Both the position numbers and the translations under genes were made by a program. The notes under the pieces were generated by a model, which saw nothing but the letters and a program-made list of their open reading frames with translations, did not search any database and was not told the origin of the DNA. A stretch of DNA of 24,266 nucleotides from Hymenoscyphus infarciens (lineage: Eukaryota > Ascomycota > Leotiomycetes > Helotiales > Helotiaceae), in the NCBI GenBank assembly GCA_001414345.1, contig LLCB01000536.1:1-24266 (forward strand). Direction: 5' to 3'. Shown piece after piece: positions 1-10,130 of the stretch. Each line of letters opens with the position of its first letter. The stretch's first letter is position 1.

Positions 1-237
1 AGAGAATATAGTAGTACTCTAATTATCTATTAAACATAGAATAAAGAGAAAATATAATAAGAACTCTATTTATCTATTAAATAGTTCTTTAATAGATCTT
101 ATTAAAAAACTTTAACTAATAGTTAACCGTTCTATTAAAAGTCTATATAACTACGCTTTATAATTGTTCTAAGCTTACTAGTAACTATAATTGTTTATTA
201 TAAATAGTAGTAAACTTTTAACCTACTAGAAATAGTA
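1..237. other. RIP-decayed sequence, nothing recognisable
   Basis: This is AT-rich, TA-dominated sequence with short chance palindromes such as ctattaaatag near position 75. Stops occur frequently in the frames I read. I see no promoter, RNA gene or repeat that stands out from the background. It may be the upstream part of the decayed ORF that follows. Confidence 0.5.
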
Positions 238-1360
238 AATAAATTATCTAGAATACGCTACTTATTTTCTAGGTACAGGGTTAAGAGAGTAAAGTATAAT
301 ATCGACATAATATTAATTTATAATAAACCTGCGGTTCTTACTATAGTATATCTACTACTTAGATAAACTTAAGAAGTAGCTTTAAAAACCCTCCTTTAAG
401 CCTACTATTTACTTATCAAGAAAAACCTAACTTTTAGAGGCTATATCTTTAATTAATACTTATTTTAAACTTAGCTTAACTAATAGCTAGGATATAACCT
501 TTAAGCCTTTTTTTAATAACCTTTATAAACGATTACCTTAAATTAAGCGAAAATAAATAAAAGATTACTAGAGCTACCTACGCCAAACCTAACCTTATTA
601 TTAGAAGCTTCTTATATAATAGTTAGATTAGAATTAGAAGATATTCTCTATTACCTTATAGGCTATATTAGAATATAGTATAGGAGATTTAGATATAAAG
701 ATTATTAGTAATAATAATTAAGGAGATAGAGAGGGCTTTAAGAATTAGGAAAAGACTATAGTTAGAAATAATATTCTATTCTAGGGTGATATTATAGGAA
801 AGGAGTATAATAGCTAGGGTATAGGTAACGAAGATTTATTACTAGTAGAAAGTAAATAACTTAGTAATACTAAATAATATTATAATATAACTAATATTTT
901 AAGGAGAGTAAAGGAGTATATTAAATATATTAAATATAAAGTATAGAAAGATATTAACAGTGTTTTAAAAAGGGCTTAAAAGAGAATATAGGTATATAAG
1001 GAAAAGGAGAGGCGAGTTATATTACTTAGAACTAAGGTATATACTCTTATTTATATAATTAAGAAGAGCTCTAAAGTAGAGAGAGAGGACTATTTAACTA
1101 AATCTCTTAAAAGTAAAGAGAAAACTTCTAATAATAAATAGTAAGAATTTAAATAACTTTAGAGCTATAAGCTAATATAGAGAGAGTAGGAGAGTAAGAA
1201 GAGCCTTCTACTAAAATAGGCTAATACTTCTAATATCTTTATAGATAAAGATAGAAAGGAATAAGAGTTAGAACTTCTTTTATTAAAATAATAACTATTT
1301 TAACTAATACTAATATAAAACTATAATAGAATAAAGCTAGTATATAAGTATTTATTTTAA
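238..1360 (+). pseudogene. RIP-decayed coding relic, unidentified, about 370 codons
   Basis: One frame (frame 2) can be followed for about 1.1 kb without a frame change, with all interruptions TAA or TAG as expected from Gln and Trp codons. Early in it I read ATYFLGTGLRE near 260-290. Around 990-1140 there is a stop-free run of about 45 codons rich in Lys, Arg and Glu. Its end (about 1140-1330) reads as a Lys/Glu/Leu/Gln-rich, coiled-coil-like segment containing DRKE*ELELLLLK. The FLGTGLRE segment is loosely reminiscent of the TGLRxxE box of tyrosine recombinases, but I see no partner Arg/His/Tyr motifs and do not assign the family. From 1000 to 1290 another frame is equally open (8 against 10 stops), so the frame is not proven there. 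Confidence 0.35.
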
Positions 1361-1369
1361 AGTGTTTAA

Positions 1370-1865
1370 GTACTTTAGCTTTTCCTTAGATTAGTAATCT
1401 CTATTATAAGTTACTAAAATACCTTCTTTTAAGCTATTTATTAACTCTTAGTTAAACTAGGTACCTAATAGTTAATATCTAGTATTCTTATAGTATATTT
1501 AATATTCTATAGTTCTTAACTCTTATTTCTAACTATATTCTAGCTATAGTAATCTAGTAATAGATAAGAGCGTTCCTTTCTTATTAATCCTACTCTTCTA
1601 AAAATTTAATACTATAGCTTATCCTAGTAACTTAGTAGCTGTTTTCTAATACTTCTACTAGCTTTCCTTAAAAATAGATTTAAAATAGCTATTACTAGTT
1701 TAACTAAATAAACTATAAATTTCTTAAAGATATTTTCCTTCTCTATTTATATTATATTATTTTATTATACCCTCTTTACTATTTTTAGTATATACTCCTT
1801 CTAGCTTTTTAATAAATTTTCCTCTCTCTCTTTTAGTATATTTTAGTAATATTCTTTTTTCCTTT
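1370..1865 (-). pseudogene. RIP-decayed coding relic on the minus strand, unidentified
   Basis: Reading the complement from about 1865 down to 1370 gives a frame with few TAA/TAG and a stop-free run of about 40 codons near 1630-1740. It reads as a basic, Lys/Arg/Leu-rich protein with segments such as KKFIVYLVKLVIAILNLFL and RRVGLIRKERSYLLL. That is compatible with a helical or coiled-coil, possibly gag-like, protein, but no zinc knuckle or catalytic motif is visible. Zinc knuckles would be hard to see in any case, because RIP turns Cys and His codons into Tyr. It converges with the plus-strand relic at 238-1360, which suggests two unrelated or inverted inserts. Family unknown. Confidence 0.3.
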
Positions 1866-3321
1866 CTCTATATAAATAGAAGATAAGATTAGAGATTTAA
1901 TAAGTTAAAAATACTACTTAGCTTTAAGGAGTTAAGATAGTAAGAGAATTATAAAAGAGTCGAGGTTATATAGGAATTTAATAAGCTAAGAATCCTACTA
2001 GCTTTAAAGAGTTATAGTAGAAAATAAGGTTAATAGAGAGCTATTAGAAGAGTTAGGAAAAGAAGAGGTTAAGTAAGATTAGGTTCTATTAAGATAAAAG
2101 GGGCGATTAAAGGCTATAACCTTACTTTTAACTAACAAAGTCTCTTTATATATTTATAACTAGTAGCTTATTTAGTTATTCTTTATTAAAAAGTTAAGTT
2201 AAGCTTTATAGTAAGTTTATACTTTAAATATATTAAATTATAAGAGATACTTTATAAGAAACACTTATAAGATAAGACTAATCTTTATTATAACTTATAA
2301 CTATATATATATATACTACTTATAACTTCTTATACTCTACTAAGGAAAGATTCTTAAACTAGAAGTAACCTAAAGATATAATACTTATAAAGAGTAGTAA
2401 ATATCTACTAGACTCTTAGATTCCTTAAAAAGATAAGAAAATAAATTTTAAAAGCTATATATCTATATCTAACTCTAATTAAAAGGTAGTATATATTAGG
2501 GTATTAACTATCTTAGTAAATATTTAATAATAAAAAAAAGTAGAAAAGGTATAAGAAAAGATAGAAACTTAACTAGTCTTTAATAGCTAGGTAAAGATCT
2601 TAGTCTATAAGGAAGAATAGAAATAGAGTTAATATATTCTATTTTAAAAAGAGAGACTAAAACTTTATTACGTTATTAGTATAAAAGGCTTTAGCGCTCC
2701 TTATAAGCTTTAATAACTCGGGCTAAAGTCTTCTTCTTTCTAGTAATAACTTATATAAATTATATAGCTTAAGTAAATATTTATAGTATAAATAAGGTTA
2801 AGAGGCCTTCTTTATCTTCTTTAAAAAGATCTATATTATAAATTACTCTCTTCTTCTTTATAGTTACTACTATTTAAATACTATTATATACCTAGTTAAA
2901 AATAAGATCTATATATTCTAGATAAATCTTAATAATATCTAACTAGTAATTAAGAAAGCCTAAAGCCTTTAAGGTGAAATACTATCTAAAAAAGAGTAGA
3001 GCTAAAGCTATATCTTTAAATATATTTAAAGAGACTTAGATATTAGCTTTGTTATTAAAGGTATATAGTTTATAGAAGTCTTTATTAAAGCTTATAAATA
3101 AATCGTTATTATTTCCTAGATTAAATAATATAACTATAGTTTATAGTAAGAGAAGGTGTATTAAGACTAGCGAAATTAGTAAAGTAGTTAGTATTAGTAA
3201 GATATATACTAACTTTATAGAGATAGGTTAATATAGAGTTTAAGAGGTTATTAGTAGAGATTATAAAGTAGGAGACATAGCTTATTAAGGCTTAGTAGAC
3301 GTAGAGAGGGTTATATTATAA
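1866..3321. other. RIP-decayed sequence without a traceable frame
   Basis: About 1.45 kb in which I could not follow a low-stop frame for more than a few dozen codons. It contains the degenerate direct repeat at 1891-2030 and a (TA)n run near 2303-2315. It also has a few CpG-containing words, for example near 2100, 2690 and 2720. No RNA gene or intact ORF is seen. It is probably decayed repeat DNA. Confidence 0.45.
1891..2030. repeat. Degenerate direct repeat, two copies about 80 bp apart
   Basis: The segment beginning near 1891 (gatttaataagttaaaaat, then gctttaaggagtta at 1921) recurs near 1972 (aatttaataagctaagaat, then gctttaaagagtta at 2001). The start-to-start offset is 81 then 80 bp. 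Most differences between the copies are transitions (T/C, A/G), as expected for two copies mutated independently by RIP. Whether this was once a coding repeat (81 nt is 27 codons) is not clear. Confidence 0.6.
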
Positions 3322-4100
3322 ATGCTCTAGAATATTAATTAGAATTATAGTATAAATAAGAAGAGTAAATATACTAAAAGCTTAATAAATACCTTCTAAT
3401 CCTTAGATGAAATAGTAATTTGGTTTTATTATAGAATAGATTACTATTTAAGCTAGGTTAATAAGAGGAGTCTACTATATGTGGTTTAGAATTAGTAGAC
3501 TAAGGCTTATAAAGCCTAGATATTAGTAGTAGAAAGAGTCTAATTATAGTAAGTAGAAGCTTAGTTTAGTAACTTAGAGTATAATTATCTACTATTTTAG
3601 TAGCTTAATTAGTAATTAGGAAGTATAAATCAAAAAGTAGAATAGCTTAGGTAGTATATAAGCGCTTTATACTATATAATATATAAGAGAAGTCTTAGGC
3701 GTTTTAAGGCCTTAGAGTTAATACTTAATAGTTATTTAAGTAATTAAAAGAGTAAAAGCTTAGTAATAGCTAATAAGAATAAGTTTCTCTATATATTATA
3801 TAACTTAGCGTAGTCTAAGTAGAACGCTATTATATAGAGACATCGCTTTTAATTTAATTATAAAGTTATTATATAAGCTTTTCTAAAATTAAATCCTTAT
3901 ACTTTATATAGTAGTAATTTAATTTAATATATATAGGTTTTATCTTATTTATATAAGGTTAAGTTATACTAATCTAACCTTATAGTACTTATCTCTACTC
4001 TAGCTTATCTATTTATATTCTATAGTATATAATATACCTTAGCCTTTTAAGCTTAATAAGCTTATATATAATAAAGCCTACTATATAAAGGCACCTACCG
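3322..4100 (+). pseudogene. Possible RIP-decayed ORF with a surviving ATG
   Basis: Frame 1 starts at a surviving ATG (3322-3324), which is notable because TG is so rare here. It runs on as a Gln-rich sequence if TAG/TAA are read as Gln, with clustered stops near 3500-3640 that would fit a coiled coil (segment VEA*FSNLEYNYLLF). The stop density is about 1 in 7 codons, no better than a neighbouring frame that carries MWFRISRLRLIKPRY. The frame assignment is therefore weak, and the block may continue into the frame 2 relic at 4163. No family recognised. Confidence 0.25.
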
Positions 4101-4162
4101 ATTCTATTAACCTCTAAAGACGAATTAAATTAATAGAAGTCTTTATAAATAACTCTCTTAGT

Positions 4163-5342
4163 TAGATTAGTACTATACCTAATAATAATAAGTCCGACGC
4201 TAACGCTAACGCTATACTAGATACCTTAGATATAGATAATCCTTATAAGCGTAAGCAGCCTCTTTATAAAGCTATAGCTAAAGCTAAAGCTCTACTTAAG
4301 CGCTAATCCTATATTAAGCCTTTAAAGAATACTAAGGTAGGAGTAGATAGAGTAGAAGTAGATAGAGTAGGAGTAGATAGAGTAGGAGTAGATAAGGTAG
4401 TAGATAGACTAATTATTATATCTCTAATATTATAAGATCCTACTACTAGAACTTAGTCTATTCTATAAATAGCTACTAAAGAGAAGGCTACTACTAGAAT
4501 TAACCTAGATATTAAGCTAAGTACTACTATTATCTTTATAAATCTTAATAATAAAAACTATTTATTTTTTATAATTCCTATTTAAGATTTAATACTAACG
4601 CTTACCTAAGCTAAATATCTTAGTAAAAAATAAGAGACTTTTTAAATACTAGATATAAAATTCTAGATTTAGTTACCTTATACCTAGTTAAGTCTACTTT
4701 AGATTTCTTAGCTATAACTACCTAACTTTTATATTCTACGAAATATAAGTCTTAGTAGTATAAATCCTCTTTATTTACTCTAAAATAAGAGTATAAAATA
4801 AGATAAAGATACTAATATAGAAATCTTTACTACTTAGTAATATCTTAATACTTTAAGTTACTAAGTAATAGTAAAGATAGACTAGAAATTAAATAAAAAT
4901 AGTCTAGTTAATACTTCTCTTTATAAACTAAAGGTTATAATAGAAGTAACTTCTAAATATAATAAAACTATTTAAACTCTTTTTAAAAATAAGCTTTTAT
5001 AATAACTTTATAATAATATAAATTAGCTTAAGATTAAATTAGAGATAGTTATAAGTAGTAGAAATGTTAAATAGATACTATATACTAATAGTTAGATTAA
5101 TAGAAGGACGTAGCTAAGAGTTAAAGATAAGTATACTCTTTCTAAGAAGGTATTTAATAAGGTTTAGAATAGAGTTTCTAGCTTTAGTCTAGGTTAGTCT
5201 TAGAAATAGTGTTAAAAGCTAATCTATTTTCTTAGAGAAACTATTACTACTCTAGGTTTTCTAGCTATCTCTTCTAGAAGCATTTTTCTAGCTACCTCTT
5301 CTACTTTAAATATATTAATTAGTACTTTTATAGTTATAACTA
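4163..5342 (+). pseudogene. RIP-decayed coding relic with pentapeptide repeat, unidentified
   Basis: Frame 2 is traceable for about 390 codons with roughly 31 TAA/TAG, about 1 in 12.5. It begins with an acidic-to-basic stretch, SDANANAILDTLDIDNPYKR, and a Lys/Ala segment near 4200-4303. It continues through the in-frame 15-bp minisatellite encoding VGVDR repeats at 4337-4396. It then passes through Lys/Asn/Thr/Ser-rich sequence to about 5340. The start of this block has unusually many intact GC-containing codons (gct, gac, cgt, cag), so it is a little less mutated than its surroundings. The layout suggests a disordered or coiled-coil structural protein, not an enzyme. I cannot name the family, and no catalytic motif is visible. 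Confidence 0.4.
4337..4396 (+). repeat. 15-bp minisatellite, four copies (VGVDR)
   Basis: Four head-to-tail copies of gtaggagtagataga start at 4337, 4352, 4367 and 4382. The second has one G-to-A change (gaa for gga), the last ends aag in place of aga, and a partial unit follows at 4397. The period is exactly five codons. In frame 2 it reads VGVDR VEVDR VGVDR VGVDK, in phase with the surrounding relic. The near identity of the copies, against the degenerate neighbourhood, reflects that the unit contains no CA or TG left to mutate. Confidence 0.9.
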
Positions 5343-6270
5343 CTAATATCTACTCTAGGTAGTAATATTTTAGCTAGTAATCTCTATACTAAGACCTCTA
5401 CTAATAGCTTAAGAAATAAGACTCTTAGAAGTATTAAAGAGAGTATAAATAAAGAGAGTATAAATACTAAAATAAGTAGAGATTTTAAACAACTATAGGT
5501 TAAGAGATAAGAAGTTATATAAGATAAGGTATAGAGAAAGATATAAAGAGAGATATAGAGAGTATTAAGTAAATAAGTTAGTCTTTAAGACTTCTTCTCT
5601 AATAATAAATCTAACTTTTTTAAATATTTTCTTAATAATTTTAACTAGAATAATTAACTAGATAATAATATTACTTCTCTCTAGTATCTTAATTCTAACT
5701 ATAATAGCGTTTATAGCTCTATATCTTTTAATTCTAACTAAAATAACGTTTGCTACTTTATACCTAGTAGGTCTAAAAACTAAGTAAGCTTTATAGCTTT
5801 AAAGTAATTAAAGAGTAGCTAGTAACTAGGATAGTATAAGGAGAATAGAGGTAGTAGGTTATTCTTATTTTCGTTATTCTAATAACTTATTTATATATAG
5901 ATTCTAAATAAATTCTAAAAGATAATAAAATAGTACTAATAGAGAATATAATAGATTATAAAGATAGATTAGATTATAGTAAGTTTATAATTTAAAGATT
6001 ACTTAATTTTTATATAAGTAATAACATATAAGTAGGCTTAAGTATATACTTATCTTAACTACTTTAGAATATACTAGCTAAGAACGATTTAAATAATATA
6101 AAGTAATTATTAAAAGAATTAGAAGTTACTAAATCTATTATAGATATAAATAAGTAAGTAAAATAGATACTAATAGTAAAAGTAGTAGAGTATACTATAT
6201 AAAGTAATAAGTATAGTATATTCTTATAAGATAGGTTTATAAAGTATTAGAGTAAAGCTTATAGTAGTAA
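5343..6270 (+). pseudogene. Continuation of the relic, frame uncertain
   Basis: After about 5343 the best frame changes. Frame 3 is stop-free for about 42 codons (to near 5475) and reads Ser/Asn/Lys-rich (LGSNILASNLYTKTSTNSLR). Frame 1 is equally open from about 5480 and continues to about 6270. The two cannot be separated by stop counts. The change near 5343 could be an indel, a former intron or a different gene. Segments such as SNNKSNFFKYFLNNFN suggest low-complexity Asn-rich protein in frame 3. No family recognised. Confidence 0.3.
5689..5766. repeat. 39-bp tandem duplication
   Basis: Two adjacent 39-bp units start at 5689 and 5728, both beginning ttaattctaacta. They diverge at several positions that include G/A transitions (agcg versus aacg). 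The period equals 13 codons, as expected if it arose inside an ORF. It lies within the 5343-6270 relic. Confidence 0.75.
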
Positions 6271-6540
6271 AGTATTTGAAAGGAACTTTTAAAGGAACTT
6301 TTAATAGTTTAATAGAAATTTTACTTCTAGGATAAATCTATAATATAGCTTAGTTATTTTTAGCTATAAGCTAGCTTATACTAGTTTCGTTACTTTCTTA
6401 CTTTTAAGAAGTATATTTAATATATTACTACTTATCTATAGACTTGAAAAAGAGATCTAAAAATACTATAGAAAATTATAGTTAATAATATACTACTTCT
6501 TATATTATCTAAACTTTAACCTTAATTTAATATAAGTTTA
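6271..6540. repeat. RIP-decayed intergenic stretch with a perfect 12-bp tandem repeat
   Basis: Two exact head-to-tail copies of aaaggaactttt lie at 6279-6290 and 6291-6302. The unit is itself an imperfect inverted repeat (aaag/cttt). The rest of the stretch to 6540 holds a frame with scattered TAA/TAG and no recognisable domain. Confidence 0.6.
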
Positions 6541-6571
6541 AAGGTGGGGAGTATTTATAGTAGAGGAGAGA
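6541..6571 (+). other. Possible polypurine tract and LTR edge
   Basis: The purine-rich run aaggtggggag (6541-6551) is the most G-rich word nearby and is followed by tatttatagtagaggagag. In LTR retrotransposons the polypurine tract lies immediately 5' of the 3' LTR, whose first bases TG would become TA under RIP. The arrangement fits that, but I found no second copy of the downstream sequence in the window and no primer-binding site. This is a suggestion only. Confidence 0.2.
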
Positions 6572-8200
6572 GGTCTTATATATATAATATTATACCTACT
6601 AGTATTAGCTAAGTAAGCTCTTATATATAGCTAAGTCTATCTAAATAATCCTTTTTAACTCTAAATCTTCTAGAAATATATTTTTAGAAGCTATAAAGAT
6701 AAACTAGTATATATCTACCTTTATAATTAAGGATTACTTCCTTTCTTCTTCTTATATTTTAATATAATTATCTTAAAATCTAAATCTAGTTAGTAAGAGA
6801 TAAGCTTAATTTAATATTTTAAAAAGATATTTACTTACGTTCCTTCTTATAGAAGTTATTAGTATAGTTTATTATATACTAGATTAAAGCTATAAAGTAG
6901 ACGAGTATTAATATCTTTTTAGATATTATATACTAATATTAGGTATCTTATAAGCTAGATATATAGATTATTTAATTCCTAACTAGATAGTATAGATAGT
7001 TTTAAAGTATAAACCTTAAACTTCTTTAAGAGATTTTAAATTAATAAGAAACTAATATTCTAATTAGCAAATTCTCTAGTTTTTATAAATATAGAAAAGT
7101 ATATTAGTTCTAGACTAGCTTCTTAGTATAAATCCTTAAAAATCTCTCTAGCTTCTAAGATATAAAAGGTTAATAAATCCTAGCTATTATTACGTCTCTA
7201 ATTAATAATATAATATAAAACCTTATACCTATACTAATTTAAGAAAGGTATCTATATCTTAGTTAGTATTCTATTTATAAGTATATAAATAGAGTTAAGA
7301 TTATACTAACCTACTAAGTAATTACTTTAATACTTTTCTATATTCCTTTAAAGTAGTATTACTAAACCTACTTACTCTACTACTCTATCTTTTCTTAGTA
7401 CTTCTTAACCTCTTAGTTACTTATATCTTTATTTAGTACTTCTTAGTAAATTTTAATAAACTCGTTTACTCTCTTATATTTAAGCCTCTATCTTTTATTA
7501 TTACTAATTTAGTTATATAAGTGTTTTAAATAAATAGAGCCTTAACTACTTAAGAGTAGATCCTTAGGTGATTTCTTTTATTTATTATATCTTTTATAGT
7601 AGTCTAGAATCTAATAGCGTTTCTTTTTCTAGAATATATTCTATACTAAAGGTGCTCTTATAGTAATATAATAGTAATTACTTATAGTAGTTTAGATATA
7701 ATTATAAACTAGATTAGGATTAACTCTTATATACTAACTAAGTTTATACGCCTTTTTATAGAATTCGTTTATTAACTTATTAAGTCGAGCTTAGATAAGA
7801 GGTCTAAGTTCCTTAGTTAATATATTATCTTATCTATTATTAAATATATCTAGTTTCTAGAGTTTATCTTAATTTTAAGATATATTATCTTAATATTAAA
7901 TAGTCTTATCTTAAGGTTATATAGTTTCGTCTTAATACTAGGCCTTATCTTATTAAATAGCCTTATCTTAAGATTATAAGGTTTTATCTTAATACTAGGC
8001 CTTATCTTATTAGTCTTCTTATATAAAGAGAGGTTATTCTTTATCTTATAGTTTATTATTATATACTAGGTGGTTTCTTTTATATCTCTTACTAGCGTTT
8101 TATCTATTATTACCTCTTTTTTATACTAACCTCTTATTTATAGTCGACTATATAGTTTTAATTTATATTTATTAGTTAAGAGATAGATAGAGTTAATAAC
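6560..8200 (-). pseudogene. RIP-decayed coding relic with 19-residue repeats, minus strand
   Basis: On the complement, one frame runs from about 8170 down to at least 7330 with about 1 TAA/TAG in 14 codons, and with more stops on to about 6560. The N-terminal part (about 8170-8015) reads Lys/Asn/Thr-rich (KTLVRDIKETT). It enters the 57-bp repeats, which are in frame and encode about KIRPSIKTKLYNLKIRLFN. It then gives a strongly basic segment near 7650-7330 with RKRNAIRF, INKRNHLRIYS, IIKDRGLNIRE and a Lys/Arg-rich tail. This composition fits a nucleic-acid-binding or coiled-coil protein. The plus strand of the same DNA is also open but reads as almost pure Leu/Ile/Phe, which is what the complement of a Lys/Asn-rich gene gives. 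Family unknown. Confidence 0.45.
7861..8014 (-). repeat. 57-bp tandem repeat, two full copies and one degenerate
   Basis: The unit starting cttatcttaag begins at 7905 and again at 7962, a period of 57 bp or 19 codons. Both copies contain cttaatactaggccttatctt. A shorter degenerate copy precedes them at 7861-7904. Between the full copies, tttcgtctt corresponds to ttttatctt, a CG-to-TA pair of transitions, and aagg corresponds to aaga. On the minus strand the repeat is in frame with the surrounding relic. Confidence 0.85.
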
Positions 8201-8929
8201 TCTAAAAAGAATAATTTAAAAAATAATAAGTCTTAGTATATATTCTATCTTTTATTATATTCTAAGAGGGGTTTAAAAAGAGAATATAATAAATACTAAT
8301 TCTCTTAACTCTCTAAGTTTCTCTAATTATCTAGTATACTTTTAAAGTATATATTAGATATTTAATATATTCTATTAGTCTTATCTACTAGAGTTACTAT
8401 AACTAGAGTAGCTAGTATTCCTCTTCTTATATAAACTCTAGTATAAATTATATATAAATTATTAGAACTTAAAAGGATTATATATAAATATATAAGGTTT
8501 ACTTAACTTATATAATAAAAGTAGAATAAGATATTAAAGTAGATTAGAAGAATAGTTTAGATAAATATATAATAATAATAATAGTATAATTTTTAATATA
8601 TAGTAATAAAACACTTCTATTTAACTATTAGTTAAAATACATCTATTAAGTTTAGACTATTTAGTAAATTTAACTTAAATTATAATAGTTTTTAGCTATA
8701 AGTATATTATACCTTAGTTATAAGATAGCTAAAAACGAGGCTATTCTTAGCCTTCTCTTAGTACTTACTAGATACTAGTATTACTAAAGACTAATACCTT
8801 AATCTAAAATACTATATATATTCTTTCTATATATTCTTATTAAATAAATTAAACCTCTTTCTACTTTCTATATAAAAGCGTAATAGTTTAAAAACATTAT
8901 CTTATAGTATAGAAGGTAGGTATATAAAA
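8201..8929. other. RIP-decayed sequence, nothing recognisable
   Basis: AT-rich sequence between the minus-strand relic and the plus-strand relic. Short purine or pyrimidine runs and TA-rich patches occur. I see no persistent low-stop frame, no RNA gene and no strong repeat. If the flanking relics were genes, their divergent promoters would have been here, but nothing of them is readable. Confidence 0.45.
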
Positions 8930-9492
8930 ACTAAAGAGGAAATAGAGCTCTACTAATATAGATTTATACTCTAAGCTTAGAACTTAGCTAGAAGAAAAGG
9001 AGTTAGAACTTATATTAAAATACTTAGTAAATACTAAAGAATATAAAAATGCTATAGTCGCTCTTAAGAAACGTTACTTAGAAGTAAACAGTCTTTACTA
9101 GAGTAAAATATAATAATTATAATATTTTCTTCTAACTCTAATATAATAACTTATTATTATATATATATAAAAATATAATATTATTAGAAAAGACGGAGGT
9201 AATAATTATAAGAAATATACACGTTTATATAAAGACTTATAAATTAGGTCTTCTTATTTCTATTATCTCTATTCTATATTTCTTTATCTATATTATAATA
9301 AAATTAACAACTTTATTAAGTTAAAGGTAAGATTATTAAGAATATAGAGGTTATTTAAACTTATAAAAGATAAAGTTAAATAAGATTTCTATTCTAATTC
9401 CTAGCTTTATTCTAATTAGAATAGTAGTACTATACTATTACTATTATAGCTAGTCTTAGTAATCTTAGATAATAGTAAGAAGATTCTCTTAG

Positions 9493-9590
9493 AGAATAGT
9501 AATAGAGTTTCCTAGGCTAATAGTAATAGGTTTTAAGTAAATAGTAATAGGGTTTTCTAAGCTAGTAGTAATAGAGTTCTTAGCTAAAAA
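9493..9590 (+). repeat. Degenerate 21-24-bp tandem repeat (NSNR)
   Basis: The word aatagtaatag, or agtagtaatag in the last unit, recurs at 9495, 9519, 9540 and 9564. The spacings of 24, 21 and 24 bp are all codon multiples. In frame 3 each unit reads as N/S-S-N-R followed by V or F and a stop that would have been Gln or Trp. The array sits inside the relic at 8930-10130. Confidence 0.7.
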
Positions 9591-9770
9591 CAACTCCTAG
9601 GTTTTTAAGAATATAAATATAACTCTTCCTTATCTTTTAATTATAAAAGTCTATTTAATATATATCTTAAAGTATTAGAGAAGATAGATTCCTAATTATA
9701 ACTATAAAGGATTTAAGTACCTAGTTTTACTTTTTATCTAATAATCTAAGAGAGTATTAATAGGGTTTTA

Positions 9771-9971
9771 GGTAAGGTAGAACCACGAAGTATCTATATA
9801 AGCAAATTAGAATAATCCTTAGAATATTTAAGTCTTTCTAACTAATATCTTAAAATATTAACTAATCTAATAATATAAAAGAGCTATTATAGAGTTTAGA
9901 GTAAGATAGAGTTATAGAGTATTTAAGTAAGCGAATTAGAATAACTCTTAAATAGTATAAGTCTCTTAGAT
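9771..9971 (+). repeat. Direct repeat of about 70 bp, copies differing by RIP-type transitions
   Basis: The segment at 9771-9843 matches 9899-9971, with the core agcaaattagaataa (9801) against agcgaattagaataa (9929). The offset at the core is 128 bp. Where the first copy has ccacg (9783-9787), the second has ttata: four transitions, three C-to-T and one G-to-A. The first copy is therefore less mutated at that point. Both copies lie in frame 3 of the relic and encode the related SKLE*/SELE* segments. Confidence 0.7.
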
Positions 9972-10130
9972 AATTATTCTAAATTTAGAAACAGTAATTA
10001 CTATAATAGTTATACTCTCTTAAATAATTCTTAATATAGTTACTCTAAGTAGATAAATAACTAGAAGCTTTATAAGTTATTTAAAAGAGTTATATATACT
10101 TAAAAACTAATAAATAAAATAGTTAAAAGA

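Larger units (their letters stand above)
8930..10130 (+). pseudogene. RIP-decayed coiled-coil-like ORF relic, first segment
   Basis: Frame 3 reads coherently from about 8930. The N-terminal part is charged and helical (EEKELELILKYLV, NAIVALKKRYLEVNSLY at about 8990-9100). It is followed by a hydrophobic-aromatic stretch (about 9120-9420), an NSNR repeat region (9493-9590), and two related Leu/Glu/Ser segments (SKLE*SLEYLSLSN near 9801 and SELE*LLNSISLLDN near 9928) where * is probably Gln. The repeated SKLEQ/SELEQ register looks like a coiled coil. The two segments lie in the direct repeat described separately. No catalytic motif or named domain is recognisable. It is probably continued by the frame 1 block from 10131. 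Confidence 0.45.

Noticed and set aside
2303..2315. (TA)n microsatellite as a notable element
   Set aside because: TA runs are what CpA-to-TpA mutation produces everywhere in this window; this one is unremarkable.
2480..2500. Telomeric repeat (ttaggg)
   Set aside because: Only isolated ttaggg-like words occur, for example near 2486. There is no tandem array.
3406..3640. Confident Gln-rich coiled-coil gene in frame 1
   Set aside because: Stop density is about 1 in 7, equal to that of a competing frame, so the Gln-rich reading depends wholly on turning stops into Gln. Kept only as a low-confidence relic.
7330..8170. A polytopic membrane protein on the plus strand (long Leu/Ile/Phe runs)
   Set aside because: The complement of a Lys/Asn-rich, AT-rich gene always reads Leu/Ile/Phe. 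The minus-strand frame has charged, varied sequence and the 57-bp repeat in phase, so it is the better explanation.
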